The position numbers and the translations under genes were made by a program. Below, piece by piece: positions 26,275 through 34,183 of a stretch of DNA of 64,000 bases; positions within the stretch are counted from its first letter, which is position 1; each line of letters opens with the position of its first letter. Where the stretch lies: contig NZ_SPQP01000002.1 of assembly GCF_004571075.1 (NCBI RefSeq), positions 112,168 to 176,167 on the forward strand, in the 5' to 3' direction. The notes under the pieces were generated by a model. It saw only the letters and a list, made by a program, of their open reading frames with translations, was not told where the DNA came from and made no database searches. This DNA is from Blastococcus sp. TF02A-35. Lineage in GTDB: Bacteria > Actinomycetota > Actinomycetes > Mycobacteriales > Geodermatophilaceae.

Positions 26275-26792
26275 CGGGGCCCAGCGGAGCGCTCGCCCGA
26301 GGTGGGTGGGCGGTCGTGGCCGCCCTCGTGCTGACCGGCTGCTCGACGCCGTCCTCCGCGGACCCGGCCCCGACGGCAGCAGCCGGGACCACCTCGCCCT
26401 CGGCCGGCGCACCGGTGGCCGCCGACCCCGGCGACGACGCCGAGCCGACCGACGTCGCCGGCGACGCGCCCGTCGAGGCCGGGCCCGGCGCCGACCAGGA
26501 GGTCGTCGTCAGCCACGCCGCCGTCGGCCCGGCGGGCGACGCGGTCGAGGTGTCCGGTTTCGTCCCGGGCCTGGTCGAGGACGGCGGGCGCTGCGTGCTG
26601 GTGCTCGGCCGCACCGGCCACACCGACGTCACCGTCGAGGACGAGGCCTTCGCCGAGGCGCAGTCGACCGCCTGCGCCCTCCTGTCCGTGCCGGTCGACC
26701 GGCTCGCGCCGGGCGTGTGGACCGCCCGCCTGGACTACCGCTCGGACGTCTCCTCCGGTTCCAGCGAAGACGTCGAGGTGGTCGTCCCGTGA
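26271..26792 (+). CDS. Putative lipoprotein of unknown function
   Basis: 173-residue protein with a lipoprotein signal: WAVVAALVLTGCSTPSS, with the lipobox Cys near residue 24. A low-complexity Ala/Pro/Asp linker of about 55 residues is followed by a small beta-rich domain (EVVVSHAAVGPAGDAVEVSG to the end). The mature domain has two cysteines (GGRCVLVLG and STACALLSV) that could form a disulfide. It overlaps both neighbours by four bases (GTGA at each junction) and lies between two LGFP-repeat genes, so all three are very probably made together. I do not recognise a family. Confidence 0.8.
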   Translation: MTGPSGALARGGWAVVAALVLTGCSTPSSADPAPTAAAGTTSPSAGAPVAADPGDDAEPTDVAGDAPVEAGPGADQEVVVSHAAVGPAGDAVEVSGFVPGLVEDGGRCVLVLGRTGHTDVTVEDEAFAEAQSTACALLSVPVDRLAPGVWTARLDYRSDVSSGSSEDVEVVVP

Positions 26793-29700
26793 GCAGGTTC
26801 CGCATCCGCACCCGAGTGCTGACCCTCGCGGGTCTGCTCACGGTCCTGGCCGTGCTGCTCGCGGTGGCGCTGCCGGGTGACCGGGACCGCCTCGACGAGG
26901 CAGCCGACCTCTCGAGGTTCAACCCCGGCGACATCATCAGCGACGCCCTCTTCTTCGACGGCTGGTCGATGTCGGCCCCCGACGTGCAGCGGTTCCTGGA
27001 CGTGAAGGGCGCGAGCTGCCGCGTAGGGACGGACGGCAGCCCCTGCCTCAAGGCCTACCGGCAGGACACCCCCGACCGCCCCGCCGACGCCTTCTGCCGG
27101 TTCTACGACGGGCTGCCGGGCGAGACGGCCGCGGCGATCATCGCCAAGGTCGGGCAGGCCTGCGGCATCAACCCGCGCGTCCTGCTGGTGCTGCTGCAGA
27201 AGGAGCAGAGCCTCGTCACGACGTCGCCCAACGCGACGCGGTACCAGAAGGCCACCGGCTACGCCTGCCCCGACACCGCCCCGTGCAACGAGCTCTACTT
27301 CGGGTTCTTCAACCAGGTCTACAGCGCCGCGCACCGCTTCCAGGAGTACGCGGCCAAGCCGCGCAACTACTTCGCGGGCCGCTGGAACACCGTCCTGTAC
27401 AACCCGGACCGCGCCTGCGGCAGCTCGCAGGTCTTCATCCTCAACCAGGCCACGGCCGGGCTGTACACCTACACGCCCTACCAGCCGAACGCGGCGGCGC
27501 TGCGTGCCGGGTACGGCACCGGCGACGGGTGCTCGGCCTACGGCAACCGCAACTTCTTCAGCTACTACACCGACTGGTTCGGCTCGACGCACGAGCCGGG
27601 CGCGGCCGAGATCTCGGCCGTCTACTACCGCACCGGCCCCGACTCGATCGGTGCGCCGCAGGGCGAGCCCGTCTGCGGGCTGGTGGGCGGGGGATGCTTC
27701 CAGCACTTCCAGCAGGCCTCCATCTACTGGTCCCCGGCGAGCGGCGCGCACGTCACGCGCGGCGGGATCCGCGGCAAGTGGGCCGAGTTCGGCTGGGAGC
27801 GCGGCCTCCTCGGCTACCCCGTGAGCGGCGAGATCGTGACCGCCGACGGCGTCGGCCGGCTGCAGCGCTTCCAGGGCGGCAGCATCTTCTGGTCCCCGTC
27901 GACCGAGTCGCGCGTGGTGCGCGGCGCCATCCTCGCCACCTGGGCCGGGCTCGGTGCCGACACCAGCGTCTTCGGCTTCCCGACCACCGACGAGATCGCC
28001 GCGCCCGACGGCGTCGGGGTGCTCCAGCGGTTCCAGGGCGGCAGCGTCTTCTGGTCCCCGTCCACCGGCGCCCACCCCGTCCGGGGCGGGATGTTCGGCA
28101 CGTGGAGCGGCCTCGGCGCCCAGGCGGGCGTGATGGGCTACCCGACCAGCGGTGAGCTGCCCGCCGGGAACGGCTCCGGCCGGATGCAGCACTTCCAGGG
28201 CGGGACCCTCTACTGGTCCGAGCCCACCGGTGCCCAGCCCGTCCGCGGCGGCATGCTGGCCACCTACCGGCGGCTGGGTGCCGACCGCGGCGACCTCGGC
28301 TTCCCGCTGGGGCCCGAGGGCCTCGCCGCCGACGGCACCAGCGCGGCCCAGGTGTTCCAGGGCGGGACCGTCTACTGGTCGTCGGCCACCGAGGGCCGGG
28401 CGGTGCTCACCGCGCTGGCCGACGGGTACGCGTCCCGAGGCGGCGTGACCGGCTACCTCGGTCTGCCGGTGGGGGACCAGCGGCGCCTGCCCGGGGGCGT
28501 GATCGGCCAGGACTTCCAGCGCGGCGTCCTCTACCGCCTGGCCTCCTCCCAGGTCGTCGACGTGCACGGCGGGGTGTTCAACGCCTACCGGCGCTCCGGC
28601 GGCGAGTCCGGGCCGCTGCTGCTCCCCGTCGCCGACGAGGAGACGGTCGACGGCGCGCAGGTGCAGCGGTTCCAGAGCGGGTCGATCTACTGGACGGCGT
28701 CCGGTGGCGCGCACGCGGTGCGCGGCGGTGTCGCCGGTGGCTGGTCGGCCGCGGGCGGCCTGGCCGGGCCGCTGGGCGCGCCGGTGGGCGGGGAGACCGA
28801 CGCGCGGCCGGGCCGTTCGCAGGACTTCGCCGGTGGCACCGTGTACTGGTCGGAGCAGACCGGCGGCCGGGCGGTGAGCGCCCGGATGCGGGATGCCTAC
28901 CTGGCCGCCGGTGGCCCGGGCGGGCCGCTGGGCTTCCCGATGGCCGACGAGCAGACCGTCGACGGTGCGCAGGTGCAGCGGTTCCAGAGCGGGTCGATCT
29001 ACTGGACGGCGTCCGGTGGCGCGCACCCGGTCCGCGGCGGCATCGCCGCCGGGTGGGCCGCCGCCGGTGGCTTGGCGGGGCCGCTGGGTGCGCCGGTGGG
29101 CGACGAGGCCGACGCGCGGCCCGGCCGTTCGCAGGCCTTCGCCGGCGGCACGGTCTACTGGTCGGAGCAGACCGGCGGCCGGGCGGTGAGCGCCCAGCTG
29201 CGCGGCGCCTACGTGGCCGCCGGCGGCCCCGGGGGCCCGCTGGGCTTCCCGATGGCCGACGAGCAGACCGTCAGCGGTGCCCAGGTGCAGCGGTTCCAGA
29301 GCGGGTCGATCTACTGGACGCCGTCCGGTGGCGCGCACCCGGTGCGCGGCGGCATCGCCGGCGCGTGGGCGGCGGCCGGTGGGCTGGCCGGCTCGCTGGG
29401 TGCGCCGGTGGGCGACGAGGCCGACGCCGGGCCGGGCCGTTCGCAGGCCTTCGCCGGCGGCACGGTCTACTGGTCGGAGCGGACCGGCGGCCGGGCGGTC
29501 AGCGCCCGGCTGCGGGACGCCTACGTGGCCGCCGGCGGCCCCGGGGGCCCGCTGGGCTTCCCGATGGCCGACGAGCAGACCGTGAGCGGTGCCCAGGTGC
29601 AGCGGTTCCAGAGCGGGTCGATCTACTGGACGGCGTCCGGTGGCGCGCACCCGGTCCGGGGCGGCATCGCCGGCGCGTGGGCGGCGACCGGTGGGCTGAC

Positions 29701-29974
29701 CGGCCCGCTCGGCGCACCGACGTCGGGCGAGCAGGCCCTCGGCGTCGGCGTGGTCCAGCGCTTCGCCGGAGGGGCCCTCTACTGGACCTCGACGGGCGTG
29801 GCGCGGTGGATGGGCGACGACGTGCTGGCCGCCTGGGTCGGGGCCGGCGGCTCCACCGGCAGCTTGGGCGAGCCGCTGCGCGACCAGTACGTGCGCGACG
29901 GGATGCCGCGCGTGGACTTCGCCCGCGGGGCGATCGTCGTCCGCGACGGCGTCGCGGAGGTCGTGCCCGGCTGA
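26789..29974 (+). CDS. Secreted LGFP-repeat protein with lysozyme-like N-terminal domain
   Basis: 1061-residue exported protein. Signal/anchor segment: VLTLAGLLTVLAVLLAVALP near residue 10. Residues 40-270 match the actinobacterial extracellular module beginning FNPGDIISDALFFDGWSMSA. It includes CGINPRVLLVLLQKEQSLVT (a lysozyme-like fold with a possible catalytic Glu) and several cysteines, likely disulfide-bonded in the oxidising exterior. The rest comprises about 14 LGFP-type units; the last third is built of alternating units (SIYWTASGGAHPVRGG / TVYWSEQTGGRAVSA) that are nearly identical. LGFP repeats in corynebacteria are thought to bind cell-wall polymer. Function here: wall-bound exoprotein, possibly a muralytic enzyme; activity is inferred. 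It starts with GTG overlapping the lipoprotein stop. Confidence 0.85.
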   Translation: MSRFRIRTRVLTLAGLLTVLAVLLAVALPGDRDRLDEAADLSRFNPGDIISDALFFDGWSMSAPDVQRFLDVKGASCRVGTDGSPCLKAYRQDTPDRPADAFCRFYDGLPGETAAAIIAKVGQACGINPRVLLVLLQKEQSLVTTSPNATRYQKATGYACPDTAPCNELYFGFFNQVYSAAHRFQEYAAKPRNYFAGRWNTVLYNPDRACGSSQVFILNQATAGLYTYTPYQPNAAALRAGYGTGDGCSAYGNRNFFSYYTDWFGSTHEPGAAEISAVYYRTGPDSIGAPQGEPVCGLVGGGCFQHFQQASIYWSPASGAHVTRGGIRGKWAEFGWERGLLGYPVSGEIVTADGVGRLQRFQGGSIFWSPSTESRVVRGAILATWAGLGADTSVFGFPTTDEIAAPDGVGVLQRFQGGSVFWSPSTGAHPVRGGMFGTWSGLGAQAGVMGYPTSGELPAGNGSGRMQHFQGGTLYWSEPTGAQPVRGGMLATYRRLGADRGDLGFPLGPEGLAADGTSAAQVFQGGTVYWSSATEGRAVLTALADGYASRGGVTGYLGLPVGDQRRLPGGVIGQDFQRGVLYRLASSQVVDVHGGVFNAYRRSGGESGPLLLPVADEETVDGAQVQRFQSGSIYWTASGGAHAVRGGVAGGWSAAGGLAGPLGAPVGGETDARPGRSQDFAGGTVYWSEQTGGRAVSARMRDAYLAAGGPGGPLGFPMADEQTVDGAQVQRFQSGSIYWTASGGAHPVRGGIAAGWAAAGGLAGPLGAPVGDEADARPGRSQAFAGGTVYWSEQTGGRAVSAQLRGAYVAAGGPGGPLGFPMADEQTVSGAQVQRFQSGSIYWTPSGGAHPVRGGIAGAWAAAGGLAGSLGAPVGDEADAGPGRSQAFAGGTVYWSERTGGRAVSARLRDAYVAAGGPGGPLGFPMADEQTVSGAQVQRFQSGSIYWTASGGAHPVRGGIAGAWAATGGLTGPLGAPTSGEQALGVGVVQRFAGGALYWTSTGVARWMGDDVLAAWVGAGGSTGSLGEPLRDQYVRDGMPRVDFARGAIVVRDGVAEVVPG
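28661..29730 (+). repeat. 312-bp tandem repeat, about 3.4 copies, within LGFP gene 2
   Basis: The segment beginning GTGCAGCGGTTCCAGAG recurs at 28661, 28973, 29285 and 29597, exactly 312 bases apart (104 residues, two LGFP units). Copies are nearly identical at DNA level, including synonymous positions, which indicates recent duplication or gene conversion. Confidence 0.9.
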
Positions 29975-30019
29975 CCTGCGGGGTTCCGCGGAGACGATCG
30001 GCGGGGCCGGGGGTCGCGA

Positions 30020-30025
30020 TACAGT
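30020..30025 (+). promoter_or_regulatory. Candidate -10 box (TACAGT) for the flippase-GT2 operon
   Basis: TACAGT lies in the 192-base gap after LGFP gene 2, about 140 bases before the flippase start. It would give a leader of roughly 135 bases. Confidence 0.35.
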
Positions 30026-30166
30026 GCGGCTTCCGGCCCTCGCCGTCCGTGGCGGCGCCGGAGCGGACGGCTGGTGGCCGGCGGGACCCGTCGGCTCCCG
30101 CGTCAGCCGTGGGACCGTCGTGGCGATGCGATCGGCAGAGGCCGCCGGCCGCGGGGGGACAGAGAG

Positions 30167-31525
30167 GTGCGAGATGCGGTGCTCCGCGCGGTGAGCGGTC
30201 CCGACGACGGCGGTGCGCCCCGGGCACGGCCGCGCCTGGTCGAGGCGCTGTCCACGGCCGGCGCCCGGTCCGGGATCCTGCTGCTCGCCTGCTCGATGGC
30301 CGGGCACATCGGCAACTACCTGTACTACGTGCTCGCCGCGCGGGCGCTCGCGCCGGCCGAGTTCGCCGAGGTCAGCGCCATGACCGGGCTGGCCACCATC
30401 GCCTTCATGCCCGCCACCGGGGTCCAGGCGGCCGTGGCGCGGGACGTCGCGGCGCTGACGGCCAGGGGGCGCCCGGAGGAGGCGCGCGGGCTGGCGCGGG
30501 CCGTCGGGCGCCGCATCGCCCTCGTGCAGGCCGCGCTCCTGCTCGTGCTCGTCGTGGCGACCCCGGCGGCCGTCTCGGTCCTGGAGCTCAGCTCCGGCTG
30601 GGTGTGGTTCGTCGGCTCGCTGTGGATCGTCCTCGGGCTGGGGCTGCAGATCAGCCTGGGCGACCACCAGGGCCGCGAGGCCTTCGGCCGGGTGGGCGCC
30701 ATCCTCGCCGGCCCCCAGGGGGTCCTGCGGCCGCTGTTCCTGGTCCCGCTGGCCATCGTGGCCGGGATCGTCGGGGCGCTCGCCGCGCTGGTCCTCGCCA
30801 CCGTCGTCGGCATGGTGCTCGCCGCGTGGGGGCGCAGCCGGGACGTCCCCGCCGGCCCTGCCCCGGCGCTGCCGCGCGTCGGCGCGGCCCTGGTGGCGCT
30901 GGGCGCCTTCGCCTCGCTCACGAACGTGGACCTGCTCATCGCCAAGGTGGCGCTCGCCCCCACCGAGGCCGGCCTCTACGCCTCGGCCGCGCTGCTCGGG
31001 AAGGTGGCGCTGTACGGCCCCTCCGCCCTGGCGCTGGTGCTCCTGCCCAAGGTGACGGCGCGGCTGGAGTCCTCGCTCAGCGTCCGCCGGCCGGCCCTGC
31101 TCACGATGGGCGCCACGGTCCTGACCGGCGCGGTGGTCGCCGCCGGGATCGCGCTGGCGCCGCCGTCGCTGGTCACCGGCATCTTCGGTGCCGCCTACGC
31201 CGACGCCTACGCGCTCGCCGCGCCGCTGGCCGTCGCCATGACGCTGCTGGCGCTGGTGCACGTGCACGTGATGATGAGCCTCGCCCGTGGTGACCGGCGG
31301 CTCATCGTGCTCGTCGCGGTCGCCGCGCTGGTGCAGGCCGCCGGGCTGCTCCTGAGCGACACCCCCGGCCGCATGGTGCTCGTCACCTCGCTCGTCGCGG
31401 CCGGGACACTGGTCGCGCACGAGCTGACGTCCCCCTACGGTTTCGTCCGGCTCGCCCTGCGGGAGCCGCGGACGCCGCACGCCGCCTCAACCCCCGACCC
31501 CGTTGTGCACGAGGAGACGCGATGA
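30167..31525 (+). CDS. Polysaccharide flippase-like membrane protein (MOP superfamily)
   Basis: 452-residue polytopic protein with about 12 hydrophobic segments, resembling Wzx/oligosaccharide flippases. Features are GHIGNYLYYVLAARALAPAEFAEVSAM near the N-terminus and ALVALGAFASLTNVDLLIAKVALAPTEAGLYASAALLGK in the middle (in two parts, typical of the second MOP half). It would move a lipid-linked oligosaccharide across the membrane. The start is uncertain: GTG 30167 follows GGGGGGACAGAGAG; GTGs at 30179 and 30191 are alternatives. Its stop overlaps the GT2 gene (ATGA). A separate ABC exporter (Wzm/Wzt) is encoded 1 kb downstream, so this locus has two possible export routes. Confidence 0.8.
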   Translation: MRDAVLRAVSGPDDGGAPRARPRLVEALSTAGARSGILLLACSMAGHIGNYLYYVLAARALAPAEFAEVSAMTGLATIAFMPATGVQAAVARDVAALTARGRPEEARGLARAVGRRIALVQAALLLVLVVATPAAVSVLELSSGWVWFVGSLWIVLGLGLQISLGDHQGREAFGRVGAILAGPQGVLRPLFLVPLAIVAGIVGALAALVLATVVGMVLAAWGRSRDVPAGPAPALPRVGAALVALGAFASLTNVDLLIAKVALAPTEAGLYASAALLGKVALYGPSALALVLLPKVTARLESSLSVRRPALLTMGATVLTGAVVAAGIALAPPSLVTGIFGAAYADAYALAAPLAVAMTLLALVHVHVMMSLARGDRRLIVLVAVAALVQAAGLLLSDTPGRMVLVTSLVAAGTLVAHELTSPYGFVRLALREPRTPHAASTPDPVVHEETR

Positions 31526-32460
31526 CGCTCGAGATCATGATCCCCTTCTACGGCGATCCGGACATGCTCCGGCAGACCGTCCGGAGCGTCCTGGCGCAGA
31601 CGTCGCCGGACTGGCGGCTGACCGTCGTGGACGACGGCTACCCGGACCCGACCGTGGCCGAGTGGTTCGGCGCCCTGGGCGACGACCGGGTGACCTACAC
31701 CCGCAACGAGCAGAACCTCGGCGCCAACAAGAACTACGAGAAGTGCATCGGCCTGGCCCGGGAGCGCGACCTGGTCATCCTCGGCGCCGACGACCTGATG
31801 CTCCCCAACTACGTCGAGGTCGTCACCGCCGCCCGCCAGGCACACCCGGGTGCCGCCGTCATCCAGCCCGGCGTCGAGGTCATCGACGAGCACGGCACCG
31901 TGGTGCGCACCCTGGTCGACGAGACCAAGCGGCGGCTCTACCAGCCCAAGGTCACCACGCGCACCGCGATGCGCGGCGAGGACCTGGCCCGCAGCCTGCT
32001 GCGCGGCAACTGGCTGTACTTCCCGGCGCTGTGCTTCGACGTCCACAAGATCCGCGAGATCGGCTTCCGCGAGGGCCTGAACGTGGTGCAGGACCTCGCC
32101 CTGGTCCTGGACCTGCTGATGCGCGGCGAGGAGCTGGTCTACGACCCGACGGTCTGCTTCCAGTACCGGCGCCACTCCGGCAGCGACTCCTCGTGGCGGG
32201 CCCTGGACGGGACCCGCTTCGCCGAGGAGCGCCGGTTCTTCCTGGGTGCGGCGGCGGAGCTGGAGACGCTGGGCTGGCCGCGTGCCGCCCAGGCGGCGCG
32301 GCTGCACACCTCCTCGCGCCTGCACGCCCTCACCTACCTGCCGGCGGCCGTCCGCAAGCGGCGGACCGACGCCGTGAAGACCCTGCTCGACCATGGCTTC
32401 GGGGGGCTGGGCAAGGAGCTGGGCGCGCTCCGCTCCCGCGCCGGCGGCGCCGCGCGCTGA
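31522..32460 (+). CDS. Glycosyltransferase family 2
   Basis: 312-residue soluble GT-A enzyme. The N-terminus MTLEIMIPFYGDPDMLRQTV is followed by TVVDDGYPDP, NLGANKNYEKCIGLARERDL and the metal-binding ILGADDLMLPNYV. The acceptor side has NVVQDLALVLDLLMRGEEL and FQYRRHSGSDSSWRAL. No transmembrane segment. It is coupled to the flippase gene by an ATGA overlap and followed by a strong hairpin, so this pair ends the transcription unit. Sugar specificity is unknown. Confidence 0.88.
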   Translation: MTLEIMIPFYGDPDMLRQTVRSVLAQTSPDWRLTVVDDGYPDPTVAEWFGALGDDRVTYTRNEQNLGANKNYEKCIGLARERDLVILGADDLMLPNYVEVVTAARQAHPGAAVIQPGVEVIDEHGTVVRTLVDETKRRLYQPKVTTRTAMRGEDLARSLLRGNWLYFPALCFDVHKIREIGFREGLNVVQDLALVLDLLMRGEELVYDPTVCFQYRRHSGSDSSWRALDGTRFAEERRFFLGAAAELETLGWPRAAQAARLHTSSRLHALTYLPAAVRKRRTDAVKTLLDHGFGGLGKELGALRSRAGGAAR

Positions 32461-32467
32461 CGCGCGC

Positions 32468-32498
32468 ACCGGGGGCGGGGCGGCGCCCCGCCCCCGGT
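32468..32498 (+). terminator. Perfect GC hairpin after the flippase-GT2 operon
   Basis: Fourteen-base perfect arms (ACCGGGGGCGGGGC and its complement) with a three-base loop, eight bases after the GT2 stop. No U-tract. Confidence 0.8.
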
Positions 32499-32576
32499 CC
32501 GGGCGCCCCGTGGCACCCGGCCGCACCACGCTCATCGCGAGTCCCACCGAGCCGACGGCGCCGCGACACCCGCAGG

Positions 32577-32582
32577 TAACGT
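32577..32582 (+). promoter_or_regulatory. Candidate -10 box (TAACGT) for wzm-wzt-glfT1
   Basis: TAACGT ends six bases before the wzm GTG, the leaderless spacing. An AAGGGG stretch overlapping the start region is too close to act as a normal ribosome-binding site. Confidence 0.4.
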
Positions 32583-32588
32583 CAAGGG

Positions 32589-33422
32589 GTGGCCATCGCT
32601 CAACCGACCGGACGCACCCTCGTGGCCGCTGTCGCCGACCTCCGACGCGGCTGGGAGCAGCGGGCGCTGTGGGGTCACCTCGGCTGGCAGGACATCCGCC
32701 AGCGCTACCGCCGCTCGGTGCTGGGCCCGGTCTGGATCACGATCAGCATGGCGGTCACCGCCGTCGCGCTGGGCATCCTCTACTCGGGCCTGTTCGACAT
32801 CGAGCTGGCGACGTTCCTGCCGCACGTGCTGGTCGGCTTCATCGTCTGGAACTTCATCAGCGGGTGCATCGCCGAGGGCTCGGAGGTGTTCATCGCCAAC
32901 GAGGGCCTGATCAAGCACCTGCCCTCGCCGCTGTCGGTGCACGTCTACCGGCTGGTGTGGCGCCAGGCCCTCTTCTTCGCGCACAACCTGCTGGTCTACC
33001 TGGTCATGCTGCTGGTCTTCCCGCAGCCGCTGTCGTGGACCGTCCTGACCGCCGTGGCGGCCTTCGCGCTCCTGGCGGTGAACGGTGCCTGGGTCGCGCT
33101 CGCGGTCGGCATCATCACGACCCGCTTCCGCGACATCCTGCCGATCACCCAGAGCATCGTGCAGCTGATGTTCTTCATGACGCCGATCGTCTGGATCTAC
33201 GACGACCTGGCCAACAGCCCGAACCCGGACATCGCCGAGCGGGCGAAGCTGGCGGAGTTCAACCCGTTCCTGCACTTCCTGGAGATCGTCCGCCGTCCGC
33301 TGCTGGGCCAGGACCAGGTGCTGCGGCACTGGGTCGTCGTCCTCGTCATCACCGTCATCGGGTGGGCGCTGACCCTGTTCGTCATGCGCCGCTACCGATC
33401 CCGCGTCTCCTACTGGGTGTGA
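32589..33422 (+). CDS. wzm: ABC-2 type polysaccharide exporter permease (Wzm)
   Basis: 277-residue ABC-2 permease with about six transmembrane helices, family of O-antigen/galactan exporters. The amphipathic start LWGHLGWQDIRQRYRRSVLG and the following WITISMAVTAVALGILYSGLF are diagnostic. MFFMTPIVWIYDD and FNPFLHFLEIVRRPLLG are conserved gate and C-terminal motifs. It resembles Rv3783, the permease of the mycobacterial galactan exporter. Its stop overlaps the Wzt start, and glfT1 follows, as in Rv3781-Rv3783, so the cargo is probably lipid-linked galactan. Confidence 0.92.
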   Translation: MAIAQPTGRTLVAAVADLRRGWEQRALWGHLGWQDIRQRYRRSVLGPVWITISMAVTAVALGILYSGLFDIELATFLPHVLVGFIVWNFISGCIAEGSEVFIANEGLIKHLPSPLSVHVYRLVWRQALFFAHNLLVYLVMLLVFPQPLSWTVLTAVAAFALLAVNGAWVALAVGIITTRFRDILPITQSIVQLMFFMTPIVWIYDDLANSPNPDIAERAKLAEFNPFLHFLEIVRRPLLGQDQVLRHWVVVLVITVIGWALTLFVMRRYRSRVSYWV

Positions 33423-34183
33423 CCGTGTCCGAAACCAGTCCCGTCAGCATCATGACCAAGGACGCGTGCGTCGACTTCCCGATCTTCGACGCCAAGAGCC
33501 GCTCGCTGAAGAAGACCGTCATGGGTCTGGTCGGCGGCAACATCGCCAGCGACAGCAAGGTGCCGGTCATCGAGGCGCTGCGCGACATCAGCGTCAGCCT
33601 CGAGCACGGCGCCCGCGTCGGCCTGGTCGGCCACAACGGCGCCGGCAAGTCCACCCTCCTCCGGCTGCTGTCGGGCATCTACGAGCCCACCCGTGGCGTC
33701 GCGGAGATCCGCGGCCGGGTCGCCCCGGTGTTCGACCTCGGCGTCGGCATGGACCCGGAGATCTCCGGCCTCGAGAACATCATGATCCGCGGCCTGTTCC
33801 TCGGCATGACCCGCAAGCAGATGGAGGACCGGGTCGACGACATCGCCGACTTCACCGAGCTCGGTGACTTCCTGCGGATGCCGCTGCGCACCTACTCGAC
33901 CGGTATGCGCGTGCGCCTGGCCCTGGGCGTGGTCACCAGCATCGACCCGGAGATCCTGCTGCTCGACGAGGGGATCGGCGCGGTCGACGCGGCCTTCCTG
34001 GAGAAGAGCAAGCAGCGCCTGTCCGAGCTCGTCGAACGCTCGGGCCTGCTGGTGTTCGCCTCCCACTCCGACGAGTTCCTCCGCGAGCTGTGCGACACCG
34101 CCATCTGGATGGAGCACGGGCAGATCAAGGCCCACGGCGAGCTGAACGAGGTCCTGCGGGCCTACAAGGGCCTGCCGGCATGA
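33419..34183 (+). CDS. wzt: ABC transporter ATP-binding protein of the polysaccharide exporter (Wzt)
   Basis: 254-residue ATPase partner of Wzm. Seen: the N-terminal FPIFDAKSRSLKKTVMG typical of Wzt/TagH, Walker A LVGHNGAGKSTLLRLLSG, the Q-loop region VFDLGVGMDPEISGLEN, signature YSTGMRVRLALGV, Walker B ILLLDEGIGAVD and the switch ASHSDEF. It lacks the extra C-terminal carbohydrate-binding domain found in some Wzt proteins, as in the mycobacterial galactan exporter. The GTG at 33419 overlaps the wzm stop (GTGA); GTG 33425 is an alternative. The glfT1 start overlaps its stop. Confidence 0.93.
   Translation: MTVSETSPVSIMTKDACVDFPIFDAKSRSLKKTVMGLVGGNIASDSKVPVIEALRDISVSLEHGARVGLVGHNGAGKSTLLRLLSGIYEPTRGVAEIRGRVAPVFDLGVGMDPEISGLENIMIRGLFLGMTRKQMEDRVDDIADFTELGDFLRMPLRTYSTGMRVRLALGVVTSIDPEILLLDEGIGAVDAAFLEKSKQRLSELVERSGLLVFASHSDEFLRELCDTAIWMEHGQIKAHGELNEVLRAYKGLPA

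Noticed and set aside
28661..29730. Regularly spaced repeats considered as a CRISPR-like array
   Set aside because: The period is 312 bases, in frame and protein-coding, with no unique spacers.
26735..31480. Open frame of about 1580 codons antisense to LGFP gene 2 and the flippase
   Set aside because: It mirrors the repeats of the sense gene and spans several real genes; no start signal or recognisable domain.
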